In this document: positions 9,795-17,804 of the stretch, piece after piece
Position numbering within the stretch: the first letter of the stretch is position 1
How the letters are laid out: each line of letters starts with the position of its first letter
Source: Oligoflexus sp.
GTDB taxonomy: Bacteria > Bdellovibrionota_B > Oligoflexia > Oligoflexales > Oligoflexaceae
Reading direction: 5' to 3'
Assembly (NCBI RefSeq): GCF_035712445.1
Contig: NZ_DASTAT010000014.1
Coordinates: forward strand, 1 to 64,000
Length of the DNA: 64,000 bases
The notes under the pieces: model-generated
What the model was told of the DNA's origin: nothing
Seen by the model: the letters and a program-made list of their open reading frames with translations, nothing else
The model's database searches: none
Translations under genes and position numbers: made by a program

Positions 9795-10632
9795 GTTCTG
9801 GCGATAGGAGAGTGCAGCCCGCCGAGGCTGCCATGATGCAGGCCATCGCGAGGGTCTGCTGCAGATTCAATGTTTCATGCAAGAAAAGAAGTCCCATCAA
9901 AGCTGCGAGCGCGGGTTCCAGACTCATCAGAATGCCGAAGGTTTTGGTCGGCAGATGCTTCAGAGCCGTCATCTCCAAAGAATAGGGTAAAGCGCTCGAA
10001 AGGATCGCCACCATCAGCCCCATCCACCAGACCTTGGCCTGAAAAAATTCTTCATTCACATAAAAGGCCCCGACCGGAATCGTGACCAGAGCCGCCACCA
10101 GCATACCCAGGGCCGTGGCCGTGCCGGCAGGTATCCGCCTTCCCATGCGCTGGCCGAAGACGATATAGAGCGCCCAGCAAAACCCGGCGCCCAAAGCCAA
10201 AAGTATACCGATGGGATCCAGGGCATCATGCCCTGTGATCGGCGAAATCAGAATAATGCCCAGCGCCGCCAGCGCCACCCAAAGAAGATCCTGCTTTTTC
10301 CGCGAGGATAGAAGAGCGAGGCCCAAGGGCCCGGTGAATTCCACGGCGACGGCGATGCCGAGCGGAATTCTTTGCAGCGACATATAAAACAAGAGGTTCA
10401 TGATGCCGAGCGTGGCCCCATAAGGCAGCACATGCGGCCATGCCGAGCGGTCCCAGGTGGTTCGCCAGGGACGCCAGAGAGCCAAAAGAAAGAGGGCCGC
10501 AAGACTGGTCCGCAGCATCGTGATGCCAGCAGGATGCGCCAGATGAAAAATCTGTTTGGCGAACGACGCCCCGAATTGAATCGAGGTCATCGCCACCAGA
10601 AGAAGCAGAATGGAAGAGGCGGTGCGTGACAT
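9781..10632 (-). CDS. EamA/DMT family transporter
   Basis: 283-residue inner-membrane protein with about ten hydrophobic segments arranged as two EamA repeats, typical of RhtA/YdcZ-like drug/metabolite exporters that move amino acids or similar small molecules. Motifs of the family include PAGITMLRTSLAALFLL in repeat 1 and the P-rich LMSLEPALAALMGLLFL in repeat 2. The substrate cannot be told from sequence. Its ATG directly abuts the stop codon of the HEAT/cyclophilin gene (no intervening base), so the two are probably translated from one mRNA. Confidence 0.88.
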   Translation of the reverse strand: MSRTASSILLLLVAMTSIQFGASFAKQIFHLAHPAGITMLRTSLAALFLLALWRPWRTTWDRSAWPHVLPYGATLGIMNLLFYMSLQRIPLGIAVAVEFTGPLGLALLSSRKKQDLLWVALAALGIILISPITGHDALDPIGILLALGAGFCWALYIVFGQRMGRRIPAGTATALGMLVAALVTIPVGAFYVNEEFFQAKVWWMGLMVAILSSALPYSLEMTALKHLPTKTFGILMSLEPALAALMGLLFLHETLNLQQTLAMACIMAASAGCTLLSPELKEA

Positions 10633-12654
10633 TCACAAACCTCGGAAGGGCTGAACGGTCGCCTTGATGATCGTATCTCCCAGTTCCAGGCGATCGACCA
10701 CATCACGGCCATCGATCACCTGCGCGAAGACGGTGTAGGCCCCATCCAGGCGCGTGTTGTCACCCAGGTTGAAGAACATCTGCGTGCTGCCCGTATCCTT
10801 GCCCGCGGTGGCGATGCCCACGGTATAAGGGGCATGCGGAGCCATGGAAACTTCATCGCGTATCATGCCGTCGCCGCCTTCTCCATCACCGCGCGGATCA
10901 CCGCCCTGCACGACCCAGTGGGGGACGACACGGTGAAAATTCAAAGCGTTGTAAAAGCCTTTTTGCGCCCACTGGACGATTTTCGTGGCGGTCAGAGGAG
11001 CTTCCTTCAGCATCACCATGCGGATGGTCCCCTTCGATGTTTCAAGGACGATTTCACTGTCCAGAGCCTTTTTGATGCTGGCCAGCGCGGGTGTGGGTTC
11101 ATCCACGCGATTATTCACTGGAAGGGCTTTTCCCAGGGGTTTTCCCGATACTTTCGCAAAGGCTTCGGCAGCCTTGACCACCACATTGCGCACGGGATGC
11201 CGCAGGGTTTTTTCAATCAGGGGCAGGGTCGTGGGATCGTTGAAACTGATCAATGCGCCCATCAGATTTTCCTGGATGGAGAAATCCGCAGCACTCCATT
11301 TTTCGTCGGCTGTTTGCATCAGAAGAGGCAGCGCATCCTTCCAGCCGAACTTGCCTGCCGCATCGATCACGGTGCTGCTGATCACGGGATCATGCCGTGA
11401 CAGCTGATCGAGCATGACTTTTTTCAGTTCATCATTCATCTGCTCGGGATCAAGCTCACGCAGCGTATTGACAGCCGCTCCTGCAATCAGTATCGACGGA
11501 TCAGAAGCTTTGCGGGAAAGGATATTCAACCCTTCCGGGCCAAGCTGAGGCAAAAGCGCGATGATTTCACGCTGCACGTAAACATCGGGATGAGCGAGGC
11601 CCTTCAGCATCACCTCCCGGCGCTGATCCGCTGGCAACTGGGGAATCAAAGCCAGATAAGCCTTGCCCTGAAGCCATGGCGAAGGCTGCGTTCGCGTCAT
11701 CTCCTCCAGGGATTTCTGCGTGGCCGCATCCAAATTCTGATAAGTCGCGAGCGTCATCAGAGCCGCTGCCCGCACGATCGCAAGGTCTTTCCCTGCTGCA
11801 TCCAAAAGGCTTTGAATCAACCCCTTTTCCACAGTATGACCGGCAAGCCCGCTGGCGGCTTCCACCCGCATATTATGCGATTCACCGTTCTTCAAAATAC
11901 CCTTCAAAACCTCTGCAGTCGCCGGCGTCTTGTGCCGCGATAGCGCCTTCAGGGCCAGAGCTTTGGCCTCCGGTTCCCGCGCTTCGGAAATGGCGGTTGC
12001 CAGCTCTTTTTCCGGCAGACGATTCAGATCCCCCTTATAACGCGCGAGAGCCCATGCCGCGGAGATACCAAGGGGAGCCGCCGCCTTCATCTGCGTGCTC
12101 AGGGTCGCAAGCGTCGCTTCACTCACGGGCCATGACGCGGCATCAGGCGCTAAAAAGAGAAAGCAAAAACCCATGGCAAGTCCCGACTGGGCCAGAGCAT
12201 GCGTCTCCTGAGTGAGGGCCTTTTCCAAAACAGAAAGCGCCGCCGGGATCTGCAGGCGACCGAGCGCCGCAAAAATCTGCGCCCGCACTTTCGGATCTTT
12301 TTCCTGGCCCCAAGCCTCGTCCAAAACGTTCAGACTCTCGGGCTGTTTGATCAAACCCAGGGCAAAGGCTGCATGCAAACGCACATCGGCGACGGCATTT
12401 TTAAGGAAAGGAGCGACCAGCCCCGCAGCCTCCGGTTCCCCGATACGGCCCAATGCCAGGAGCGCCCTGGCCGTCAGCTGCGGATTTTTTCCGGCCAGTG
12501 CTTCTTTCAGATAAGGATCGCGACCATTGCGGTGATCCTCGATTTCAACGAGCCTATAAAGATCAGCTTCCCCAGCGGGTTTTCCTTTTGACGTTGCATA
12601 GCTTTTCCCAGGCGCCAGGAACGCCAGGATCGAGAGCACAATCCATGATTTCAT
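10633..12654 (-). CDS. Exported HEAT-repeat protein fused to a cyclophilin-type peptidyl-prolyl isomerase
   Basis: 673 residues with an N-terminal signal peptide (MKSWIVLSILAFLAPGKSYA), so probably periplasmic. From about 40 to 510 it consists of repeated helical units of about 30-35 residues with the HEAT/PBS-lyase pattern (LALGRIGEPEA, FALGLIKQPES, FAALGRLQIPA and so on). About 530-673 is a cyclophilin domain: FHRVVP carries the catalytic Arg, followed by VQGGDPRGDGEGG and the TQMFFN strand. The start at 12654 is preferred over GTG 12663 because GAGG is correctly spaced. The HEAT solenoid probably supplies protein binding and the cyclophilin folding activity; the client is unknown. It sits directly upstream of the EamA gene. 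Confidence 0.9.
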   Translation of the reverse strand: MKSWIVLSILAFLAPGKSYATSKGKPAGEADLYRLVEIEDHRNGRDPYLKEALAGKNPQLTARALLALGRIGEPEAAGLVAPFLKNAVADVRLHAAFALGLIKQPESLNVLDEAWGQEKDPKVRAQIFAALGRLQIPAALSVLEKALTQETHALAQSGLAMGFCFLFLAPDAASWPVSEATLATLSTQMKAAAPLGISAAWALARYKGDLNRLPEKELATAISEAREPEAKALALKALSRHKTPATAEVLKGILKNGESHNMRVEAASGLAGHTVEKGLIQSLLDAAGKDLAIVRAAALMTLATYQNLDAATQKSLEEMTRTQPSPWLQGKAYLALIPQLPADQRREVMLKGLAHPDVYVQREIIALLPQLGPEGLNILSRKASDPSILIAGAAVNTLRELDPEQMNDELKKVMLDQLSRHDPVISSTVIDAAGKFGWKDALPLLMQTADEKWSAADFSIQENLMGALISFNDPTTLPLIEKTLRHPVRNVVVKAAEAFAKVSGKPLGKALPVNNRVDEPTPALASIKKALDSEIVLETSKGTIRMVMLKEAPLTATKIVQWAQKGFYNALNFHRVVPHWVVQGGDPRGDGEGGDGMIRDEVSMAPHAPYTVGIATAGKDTGSTQMFFNLGDNTRLDGAYTVFAQVIDGRDVVDRLELGDTIIKATVQPFRGL

Positions 12655-12840
12655 GCGAAGCACCTCATCAGTTCAAAAGACAGACTGCTCGCCAGACTAA
12701 AGGAAGCTGTCCGCTTTGCAAAGCCTTCAAATCCAGCCCCATTCATTGTCCGTCTGACGCGGTGAGTTTGGGTCCAGCTTGTAAGGCGATCCATGCTTTG
12801 TTAAGGTGCCCTTTAAACGTGGTCAACGAGGAGAGAATCC

Positions 12841-13158
12841 ATGGAAGCCTGGACACCTGATGATTTGAAAGCCCGTCTCGATCAAGGCGAGCGTGTGTTT
12901 CTGAAGCTCTGGAAACGCAGCTGCGGCATCTGCAAGCTGTCGACTCCGGCGACCGACAAAATGGAGAAGGACAACGAGTTTCAGATGACCTTCGGCAAGA
13001 TCTGCATCGATGACCATCCCGAGATGATGGACGTTGCTGGCACCGAGGTGCTGCCGGTCTTTTTCGTTTTTGATCAGAAAAAGAAAAAAGGCATGTTCAC
13101 CGGATTCAAAGGCCTCGACAAGCTGCAGGAATTCGTGGTCGATTCGCTGAAAGCCTGA
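12841..13158 (+). CDS. Thioredoxin-like protein, cytoplasmic
   Basis: 105 residues, normal thioredoxin size, without signal peptide. The redox motif reads SCGICK (C-x2-C, residues about 24-27) after the strand RVFLKLWKR; the cis-Pro loop is EVLPVFFVF. The usual WCGPC is replaced, which will change redox potential. GAGGAGAG lies before the ATG. It is a stand-alone gene: the HEAT gene is divergent and a hairpin (13186-13201) follows the stop. Confidence 0.85.
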   Translation: MEAWTPDDLKARLDQGERVFLKLWKRSCGICKLSTPATDKMEKDNEFQMTFGKICIDDHPEMMDVAGTEVLPVFFVFDQKKKKGMFTGFKGLDKLQEFVVDSLKA

Positions 13159-13185
13159 CTTTCGAACAGGTATACAAGAGATGGC

Positions 13186-13266
13186 GGAGCCTCAGGGCTC
13201 CGATTCCTCTTTCCCAAAGCAGGAATTTTTGCGAGGCTTTGGCTCCCATCCTTCACATAGGGAGCC
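13186..13266 (+). promoter_or_regulatory. Four-arm leader that could switch folds and mask the RBS of DUF885 copy 2
   Basis: Arm A GGAGCC (13186-13191) pairs with B GGCTCC (13196-13201). Arm C GGCTCCC (13241-13247) pairs with D GGGAGCC (13260-13266). D contains the Shine-Dalgarno GGGAG for the ATG at 13270. A can pair with C, and B with D, instead, so the folds are mutually exclusive. A/B may simply terminate the thioredoxin transcript. Regulation is inference. Confidence 0.4.
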
Positions 13267-13269
13267 GAT

Positions 13270-15078
13270 ATGCACCGAAAGCTTCGAACGGGACTTGTCA
13301 CTCTGGGTTTCATGCTCCTGGCGGCCTGCCAGACACCATCCGCGCCGCAGTCAGAAAGCGAGCGGCTGAATGCTTTCTTTGAAAAAGCCTTTCAGGAAAA
13401 CCTCGCTCTTTCTCCGCAGCGCATGACCGCGCTCGGCATCAAGCAGGACTATGATCGCCTGGATGATATATCCGATGCCCAGAGTCAGAAGCGAATGCAG
13501 ATGGCCGAAAAAAATCTGGCTGAGCTGAAGACCTTCAACTTTGAAAAGCTCGATAAGGAGGCTCAGCTCAGCTATCAGATCTTTGACCGACAGCTTCAGG
13601 ACCAGCAAGCCTCCTTTCCCTTCCGCTTTCATAATTTCCCAGTGAATCAGATGTTTGGCGCCCAGGCCGAGCTGCCGTCTTTTTTGATCAACATGCACCG
13701 CATCGAAAATGAAGCCGATGCCCGCGCTTATATCAGCCGCGTGCGCGACACCAAAAGACTCTTCACTCAGCTGCAGGAGAATATCAAGGAGCGGGAAAAT
13801 CGCGGCGTGATCCCGCCGAAGTTCGTCTTTCCCAAGGTTCTTTCCGACTCTAAAAACGTGATCACCGGCGCTCCCTTCGATGCTTCCAAAGAGCCCTCGG
13901 CCCTGCTTGCTGATTTCAAAACCAAGATTGCCCAAGCGAAGCTGGATGACAAAACCCAGGACGCTCTGGTCAAGGATCTGAATCAGGCTCTGATCAATGA
14001 TTTGAAGCCCGCTTATGAGGCGCTGATCGCAACCGTGGAAAGGCTTGAAAACAAGGCCAGCACCAAGGTCGGAGCCTGGACGCTGCCGGATGGCGAAGCC
14101 TTTTACAAAAATCAGCTGCGGCAGATCACAACGACCCAGCTCACCGCCGACGAGATTCATCAGATCGGCCTTGCTGAGGTCAAACGTATTCATCAGGACA
14201 TGAACGCCATCCGCGAAAAAGTCGGTTTCCGAGGCAATCTGCAGCAGTTCTTCAAGCATCTTCAGAAGGATGACCGCTACTATTACCCGCAGAGTCCTGC
14301 GGGGAAGGAAAGCTATCTGAAGGACACCCAGGCGATGATCGATCGCATGGACAATGAGCTGCCGCAACTCTTCGGCATCCTTCCGAAGGACAAGCTTCAG
14401 GTCAAGGCCGTCGAACCCTTCCGCGAAAAAAGTGCGGAAATCGGCTTCTATAACAGCCCCGCGATGGATGGCAGCCGGCCTGGAATCTTCTATGTGAACC
14501 TTTGGGACATGCGCCAGGTTCCTAAATACGAAATGGAGGCGCTCGCCTATCATGAGGGTGTTCCCGGCCATCACCTGCAGCTTTCCATTTCCCAGCAGCT
14601 CAAGGCTCTTCCCAAATTCCGGCGCTTTGGGGGCTTCACCGCTTTTGTCGAAGGCTGGGGCCTTTACAGCGAATATCTGCCCAAGGCTTACGGCTTCTAT
14701 AAGGATCCCTATTCCGACTTCGGCCGCCTTTCCATGGAGGTCTGGCGCGCGTGCCGCCTTGTGGTGGATACCGGAATTCATGCCAAACGCTGGACCCGTG
14801 ATGAGGGGATTCGCTATCTGAGTGAGAACACGCCTGCGGATGAAGGTGAAATTATCAAGGCCGTGGAACGTTACATTGTAATGCCGGGTCAGGCCACCGC
14901 CTATAAGATCGGGATGCTGAAGATCATGGAGCTGCGGAAAGCCGCCGAAGAAAAACTCGGCCAGAAGTTTGATATAAGAGCCTTCCATGATCAAATTCTC
15001 AAAAATGGCCCCTTGCCTCTCGACCTTTTGGAAAAGGAGCATATGGCCTGGCTTGAAACCCAAAACCGTCAGGGTTAA
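13270..15078 (+). CDS. DUF885 family lipoprotein (putative metallopeptidase), copy 2
   Basis: 602 residues with a canonical lipobox (FMLLAAC), so a lipoprotein. It has the DUF885 zinc-peptidase-like motif YHEGVPGHHLQ near residue 432, then FVEGWGLYSEYL and the C-terminal RAFHDQILKNGPLPLDLL, which matches copy 1. The role is probably cleavage of peptides or other amide bonds in the envelope; the substrate is unknown. The RBS lies inside the 13260-13266 hairpin arm. The sensor kinase 86 bp downstream has its own hairpin leader, so co-transcription is uncertain. The two copies differ too much to be a recent duplication. Confidence 0.88.
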   Translation: MHRKLRTGLVTLGFMLLAACQTPSAPQSESERLNAFFEKAFQENLALSPQRMTALGIKQDYDRLDDISDAQSQKRMQMAEKNLAELKTFNFEKLDKEAQLSYQIFDRQLQDQQASFPFRFHNFPVNQMFGAQAELPSFLINMHRIENEADARAYISRVRDTKRLFTQLQENIKERENRGVIPPKFVFPKVLSDSKNVITGAPFDASKEPSALLADFKTKIAQAKLDDKTQDALVKDLNQALINDLKPAYEALIATVERLENKASTKVGAWTLPDGEAFYKNQLRQITTTQLTADEIHQIGLAEVKRIHQDMNAIREKVGFRGNLQQFFKHLQKDDRYYYPQSPAGKESYLKDTQAMIDRMDNELPQLFGILPKDKLQVKAVEPFREKSAEIGFYNSPAMDGSRPGIFYVNLWDMRQVPKYEMEALAYHEGVPGHHLQLSISQQLKALPKFRRFGGFTAFVEGWGLYSEYLPKAYGFYKDPYSDFGRLSMEVWRACRLVVDTGIHAKRWTRDEGIRYLSENTPADEGEIIKAVERYIVMPGQATAYKIGMLKIMELRKAAEEKLGQKFDIRAFHDQILKNGPLPLDLLEKEHMAWLETQNRQG

Positions 15079-15127
15079 GCGGCCGGCAAAGTTTGCCTCC
15101 TGATTCCTCGTGAATTTTTCCGTTCAG

Positions 15128-15158
15128 CCTTAAGGCGGGAATGTATCCTGCCTTAAGG
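15128..15158 (+). promoter_or_regulatory. Inverted repeat masking the RBS of the sensor kinase gene
   Basis: CCTTAAGGCGGG (15128-15139) and CCTGCCTTAAGG (15147-15158) pair at 11 of 12 positions around a 7-base loop. The right arm contains the AAGGA used for the ATG at 15165. It could act as an RNA structure that limits translation or as a DNA operator. Confidence 0.5.
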
Positions 15159-15164
15159 ACCCTC

Positions 15165-16505
15165 ATGAAAGACCTGGCGCGCATCACAAAAACCCTCGAT
15201 TTCTTTCTTTCGCCTGAGCTGCGAAAGCTGGAGACGCGGGATATTATTCGCATGCGCTTTCTGGTGTTCGCGATTCTTGCGGTGATACCCATAGGCTTTG
15301 TGCCCTGTCTTCTATTTCGGGACGTGAACTCCAGCGCTTCGGTTTGGATGATCCAGGGGCTGGCGAACCTTATCGTCTCCATCGGTCTATTAGGAAGTTT
15401 GAAACGCACCCGCGACTATCGGCGAATCGCGACCGCTTCCGTGCTTTGGATGCATGTCCTTTTCGTCTATTCCCTTCTGGGTTTTCCCTCTATTTTTTCC
15501 CTCGTCTACCTCTGGTCGTCGTTCCTTGTGGTCATGAGCAGCTTAATCATGGGCATGCGCGGAGCCCTTCTGTCCTTTGGTTGTCTGACCGTCCTTTCGC
15601 TTCTCACGATGACCTCGCGCTATGTGCACGGAACGAAGTGGATGATCCTGAATCATGATATCTATGTGCAGCAGCTCGTCCTGGGCCTGATCGGTTCCAG
15701 CATCCTGACAGCGGCCGTCACCGGGGTCTATGAATTCATGCGGGATACCAATGAGCAGCATCAGACGCGTCAGCGCTTGCTTGCAGCCCGCCATGCGCAT
15801 ACAGGAGCCGTCGGTGAACTCGTGGGGCATGTGGCCCATGAGGTCAACAATCCCCTGGCCATACTTCAAGGGAGCGTCACGCGCCTTCGGCGTCATCTGG
15901 AGCGAAATGAATGGAGGCATGAAGGCCGAAAACTTTTAGGCAACATGCAGCGCAGTCATGAGCGCATCATTCGCGTGCAGCAGTCACTCGCCATCTTCGC
16001 CTCGGGACATCAGCATGAACCCTTTGTCAGTCAAGATGTGCGTTTGATCCTGAAAGATGTTCAGTTGGCCATGAAACCGCAGGCTCTGGCCCAGCAGGTC
16101 GCCTTGGAATTTCATGACCCGGGGAAGACCCTGACGCTGCGCTGTCAGCCGCATCAGCTGGTTTATGTCCTCTGCAGTTTGATTCAAAATTCCCTGGATG
16201 CCTGTCGCGATCATCGGCATCCCGAGATTCATGTGAGCGTGCGCGACGTGGATTGGCAGCTGATCTTTGCCGTTTCTGATAACGGCAAGGGCATAGACCT
16301 TGGGGCTCAGGACAAGGTTTTTCAGCCCTTTTTCACGACCAAGACCGGAGGCAATGCGCAGGGTTTGAGCCTGAGCGTGAGTCGTGGGATCCTGGCGCGG
16401 CATGGCGGTGAAATCAGCTTTGAAAGTCGGCCCGGCGCCACGATCTTCACCTGCCAGGTGCCGCGTGATCCCGCCACCGCTCTGCACATTGCGAAAGGGG
16501 CCTGA
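15165..16505 (+). CDS. Membrane sensor histidine kinase
   Basis: 446 residues. About six transmembrane segments (roughly 25-205) form the sensor, with no large periplasmic domain. The dimerisation helix has the phosphoacceptor H225 in VAHEVNNPLAIL. The ATPase domain has an N box (QNSLDA), G1 (DNGKGI), F box (PFFTTK) and G2 (GLSLSVSRG), so it looks catalytically intact. The start at 15165 is chosen for AAGGA at 15155-15159; an in-frame ATG at 15141 lies inside the hairpin. The next gene begins with GTG immediately after the TGA, so translation is coupled. No response regulator is adjacent on this strand. Confidence 0.92.
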   Translation: MKDLARITKTLDFFLSPELRKLETRDIIRMRFLVFAILAVIPIGFVPCLLFRDVNSSASVWMIQGLANLIVSIGLLGSLKRTRDYRRIATASVLWMHVLFVYSLLGFPSIFSLVYLWSSFLVVMSSLIMGMRGALLSFGCLTVLSLLTMTSRYVHGTKWMILNHDIYVQQLVLGLIGSSILTAAVTGVYEFMRDTNEQHQTRQRLLAARHAHTGAVGELVGHVAHEVNNPLAILQGSVTRLRRHLERNEWRHEGRKLLGNMQRSHERIIRVQQSLAIFASGHQHEPFVSQDVRLILKDVQLAMKPQALAQQVALEFHDPGKTLTLRCQPHQLVYVLCSLIQNSLDACRDHRHPEIHVSVRDVDWQLIFAVSDNGKGIDLGAQDKVFQPFFTTKTGGNAQGLSLSVSRGILARHGGEISFESRPGATIFTCQVPRDPATALHIAKGA

Positions 16506-17804
16506 GTGGAAGCCCTTCTCAAGCAGCTCATTCGCATCCTCGATATCACGGTACATCCGCATCATAAAAAGCGGGGAGGCATGCCGCTGCTTCGTGGACG
16601 CATGCTGAGCCTCTGCTGTATTCTGACCCTCATTTCCTGCGGCAGCTTTCTTGGTACCGCGCTGCTGACCCGCGGTCTGGACCTCAGGCTTTTCACAGTC
16701 TATTTGATTATGACACTGGCCACCCTGGTCCTGGGTCTGAATCGTCTCTTCCGCCGCAACACCTGGCTTTCGGCCGGACTTCTCATCATTCTCAGCATCC
16801 TGATGGGCGTTGGGATTATGTATCAGGTTCGCAGCCTCTATGCGTCGGGCTTTCTTTGGTTTCAGGTTTTGATCATGCCCGCGTTCCTCCTCTGCGGCTG
16901 GCGGCTTGGGCTCTTTGTCAGCACGAGCACCCTTGCTGTGGCGCTCATCACGGTGCTTCTCAGCCAAGGCTATGGCCAGGCCCTTCCCTATGAGGGTGAT
17001 CGACTGGTCGAGATTCGTTCCATGCTGATGACCGTTCTGATCGTCAATTGCCTGACTATTGGAATGGTGACGCTTTACTTTTATCTGCTGCGCGAGAGTG
17101 AAAAAAATAACAGGGAACAAAGGGACTGGCTCCAGCGGACGGCGCGCATGCAGGAGCTTTTGCAGATGTCCGGGCATTTCGCCTTGAAAACCAACGGACC
17201 GCTCGATGTTCTCGGCACGGCTCTGCATAACCTCGAAGAACCCTTGTCGCGCAGCATGGATGCCAAAGGTCTTCTAACCATGCTGGCCCCTGTGGAATCG
17301 GGAATCCAGGAACTCGCCTCGGTGTCACGCAGCTTCAGCCTTTTTTCCCGGCGCTATCTGGAGGAAGGTCTGGAGCAGACGAGCCTCAATCAGGTGCTGC
17401 AGCATGTGGATACCATTTATAATGTCGGTGCCGTCCTCCGTCGGGCTCGGCTGGATTGGGAACGGGCTGATCCGGATATTCTGATCTATACGCAAACGGC
17501 CAAGCTGGTGATGCTTCTGATCAGCATACTCAGACGGTTCGGTGCGGAAGGCGGAACGCAGCTGAGAGCGACCTCCGCTCTGCGGCCGGATGGTCTGCAC
17601 CTCATGCTGCATGGCACGCTGAGTCAGGGGCATGTGGCCGCGGCCTCGGATGCGACTCTCGCTTTTGATCCGGAATTGAATGAGGATTTGATTCAGGAAC
17701 TTTGCAGTGAACTCGGCGTCGAACGTTTGCAGGAGCGTGAAGGCAGGAACACGGTCTGCCGCCTGATCCTGCTGCAATCACGCTGCCAGGCTCGGGTAGC
17801 CTAG
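16506..17804 (+). CDS. Degenerate histidine kinase (pseudokinase) paralogous to the preceding kinase
   Basis: 432 residues, GTG start abutting the upstream stop. About six membrane segments as in the neighbour, then a dimerisation-like helix SGHFALKTNGPLDVL that lines up with GHVAHEVNNPLAIL of the upstream kinase. The phosphoacceptor His is Leu227 and the following Glu is Lys. The C-terminal 150 residues keep the length of an ATPase domain but lack the N-box Asn, DxGxG and G2. It therefore cannot be a normal kinase; it may heterodimerise with the upstream kinase or act as its sensor. It overlaps the convergent hybrid kinase by 4 bp (CTAG). The frame is intact with no stop codons, so it is a maintained gene. 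Confidence 0.8.
   Translation: MEALLKQLIRILDITVHPHHKKRGGMPLLRGRMLSLCCILTLISCGSFLGTALLTRGLDLRLFTVYLIMTLATLVLGLNRLFRRNTWLSAGLLIILSILMGVGIMYQVRSLYASGFLWFQVLIMPAFLLCGWRLGLFVSTSTLAVALITVLLSQGYGQALPYEGDRLVEIRSMLMTVLIVNCLTIGMVTLYFYLLRESEKNNREQRDWLQRTARMQELLQMSGHFALKTNGPLDVLGTALHNLEEPLSRSMDAKGLLTMLAPVESGIQELASVSRSFSLFSRRYLEEGLEQTSLNQVLQHVDTIYNVGAVLRRARLDWERADPDILIYTQTAKLVMLLISILRRFGAEGGTQLRATSALRPDGLHLMLHGTLSQGHVAAASDATLAFDPELNEDLIQELCSELGVERLQEREGRNTVCRLILLQSRCQARVA

Noticed and set aside
13351..15063. 570-residue open frame antisense to DUF885 copy 2
   Set aside because: The plus strand encodes a complete lipoprotein with conserved motifs; the antisense frame has no recognisable domain.
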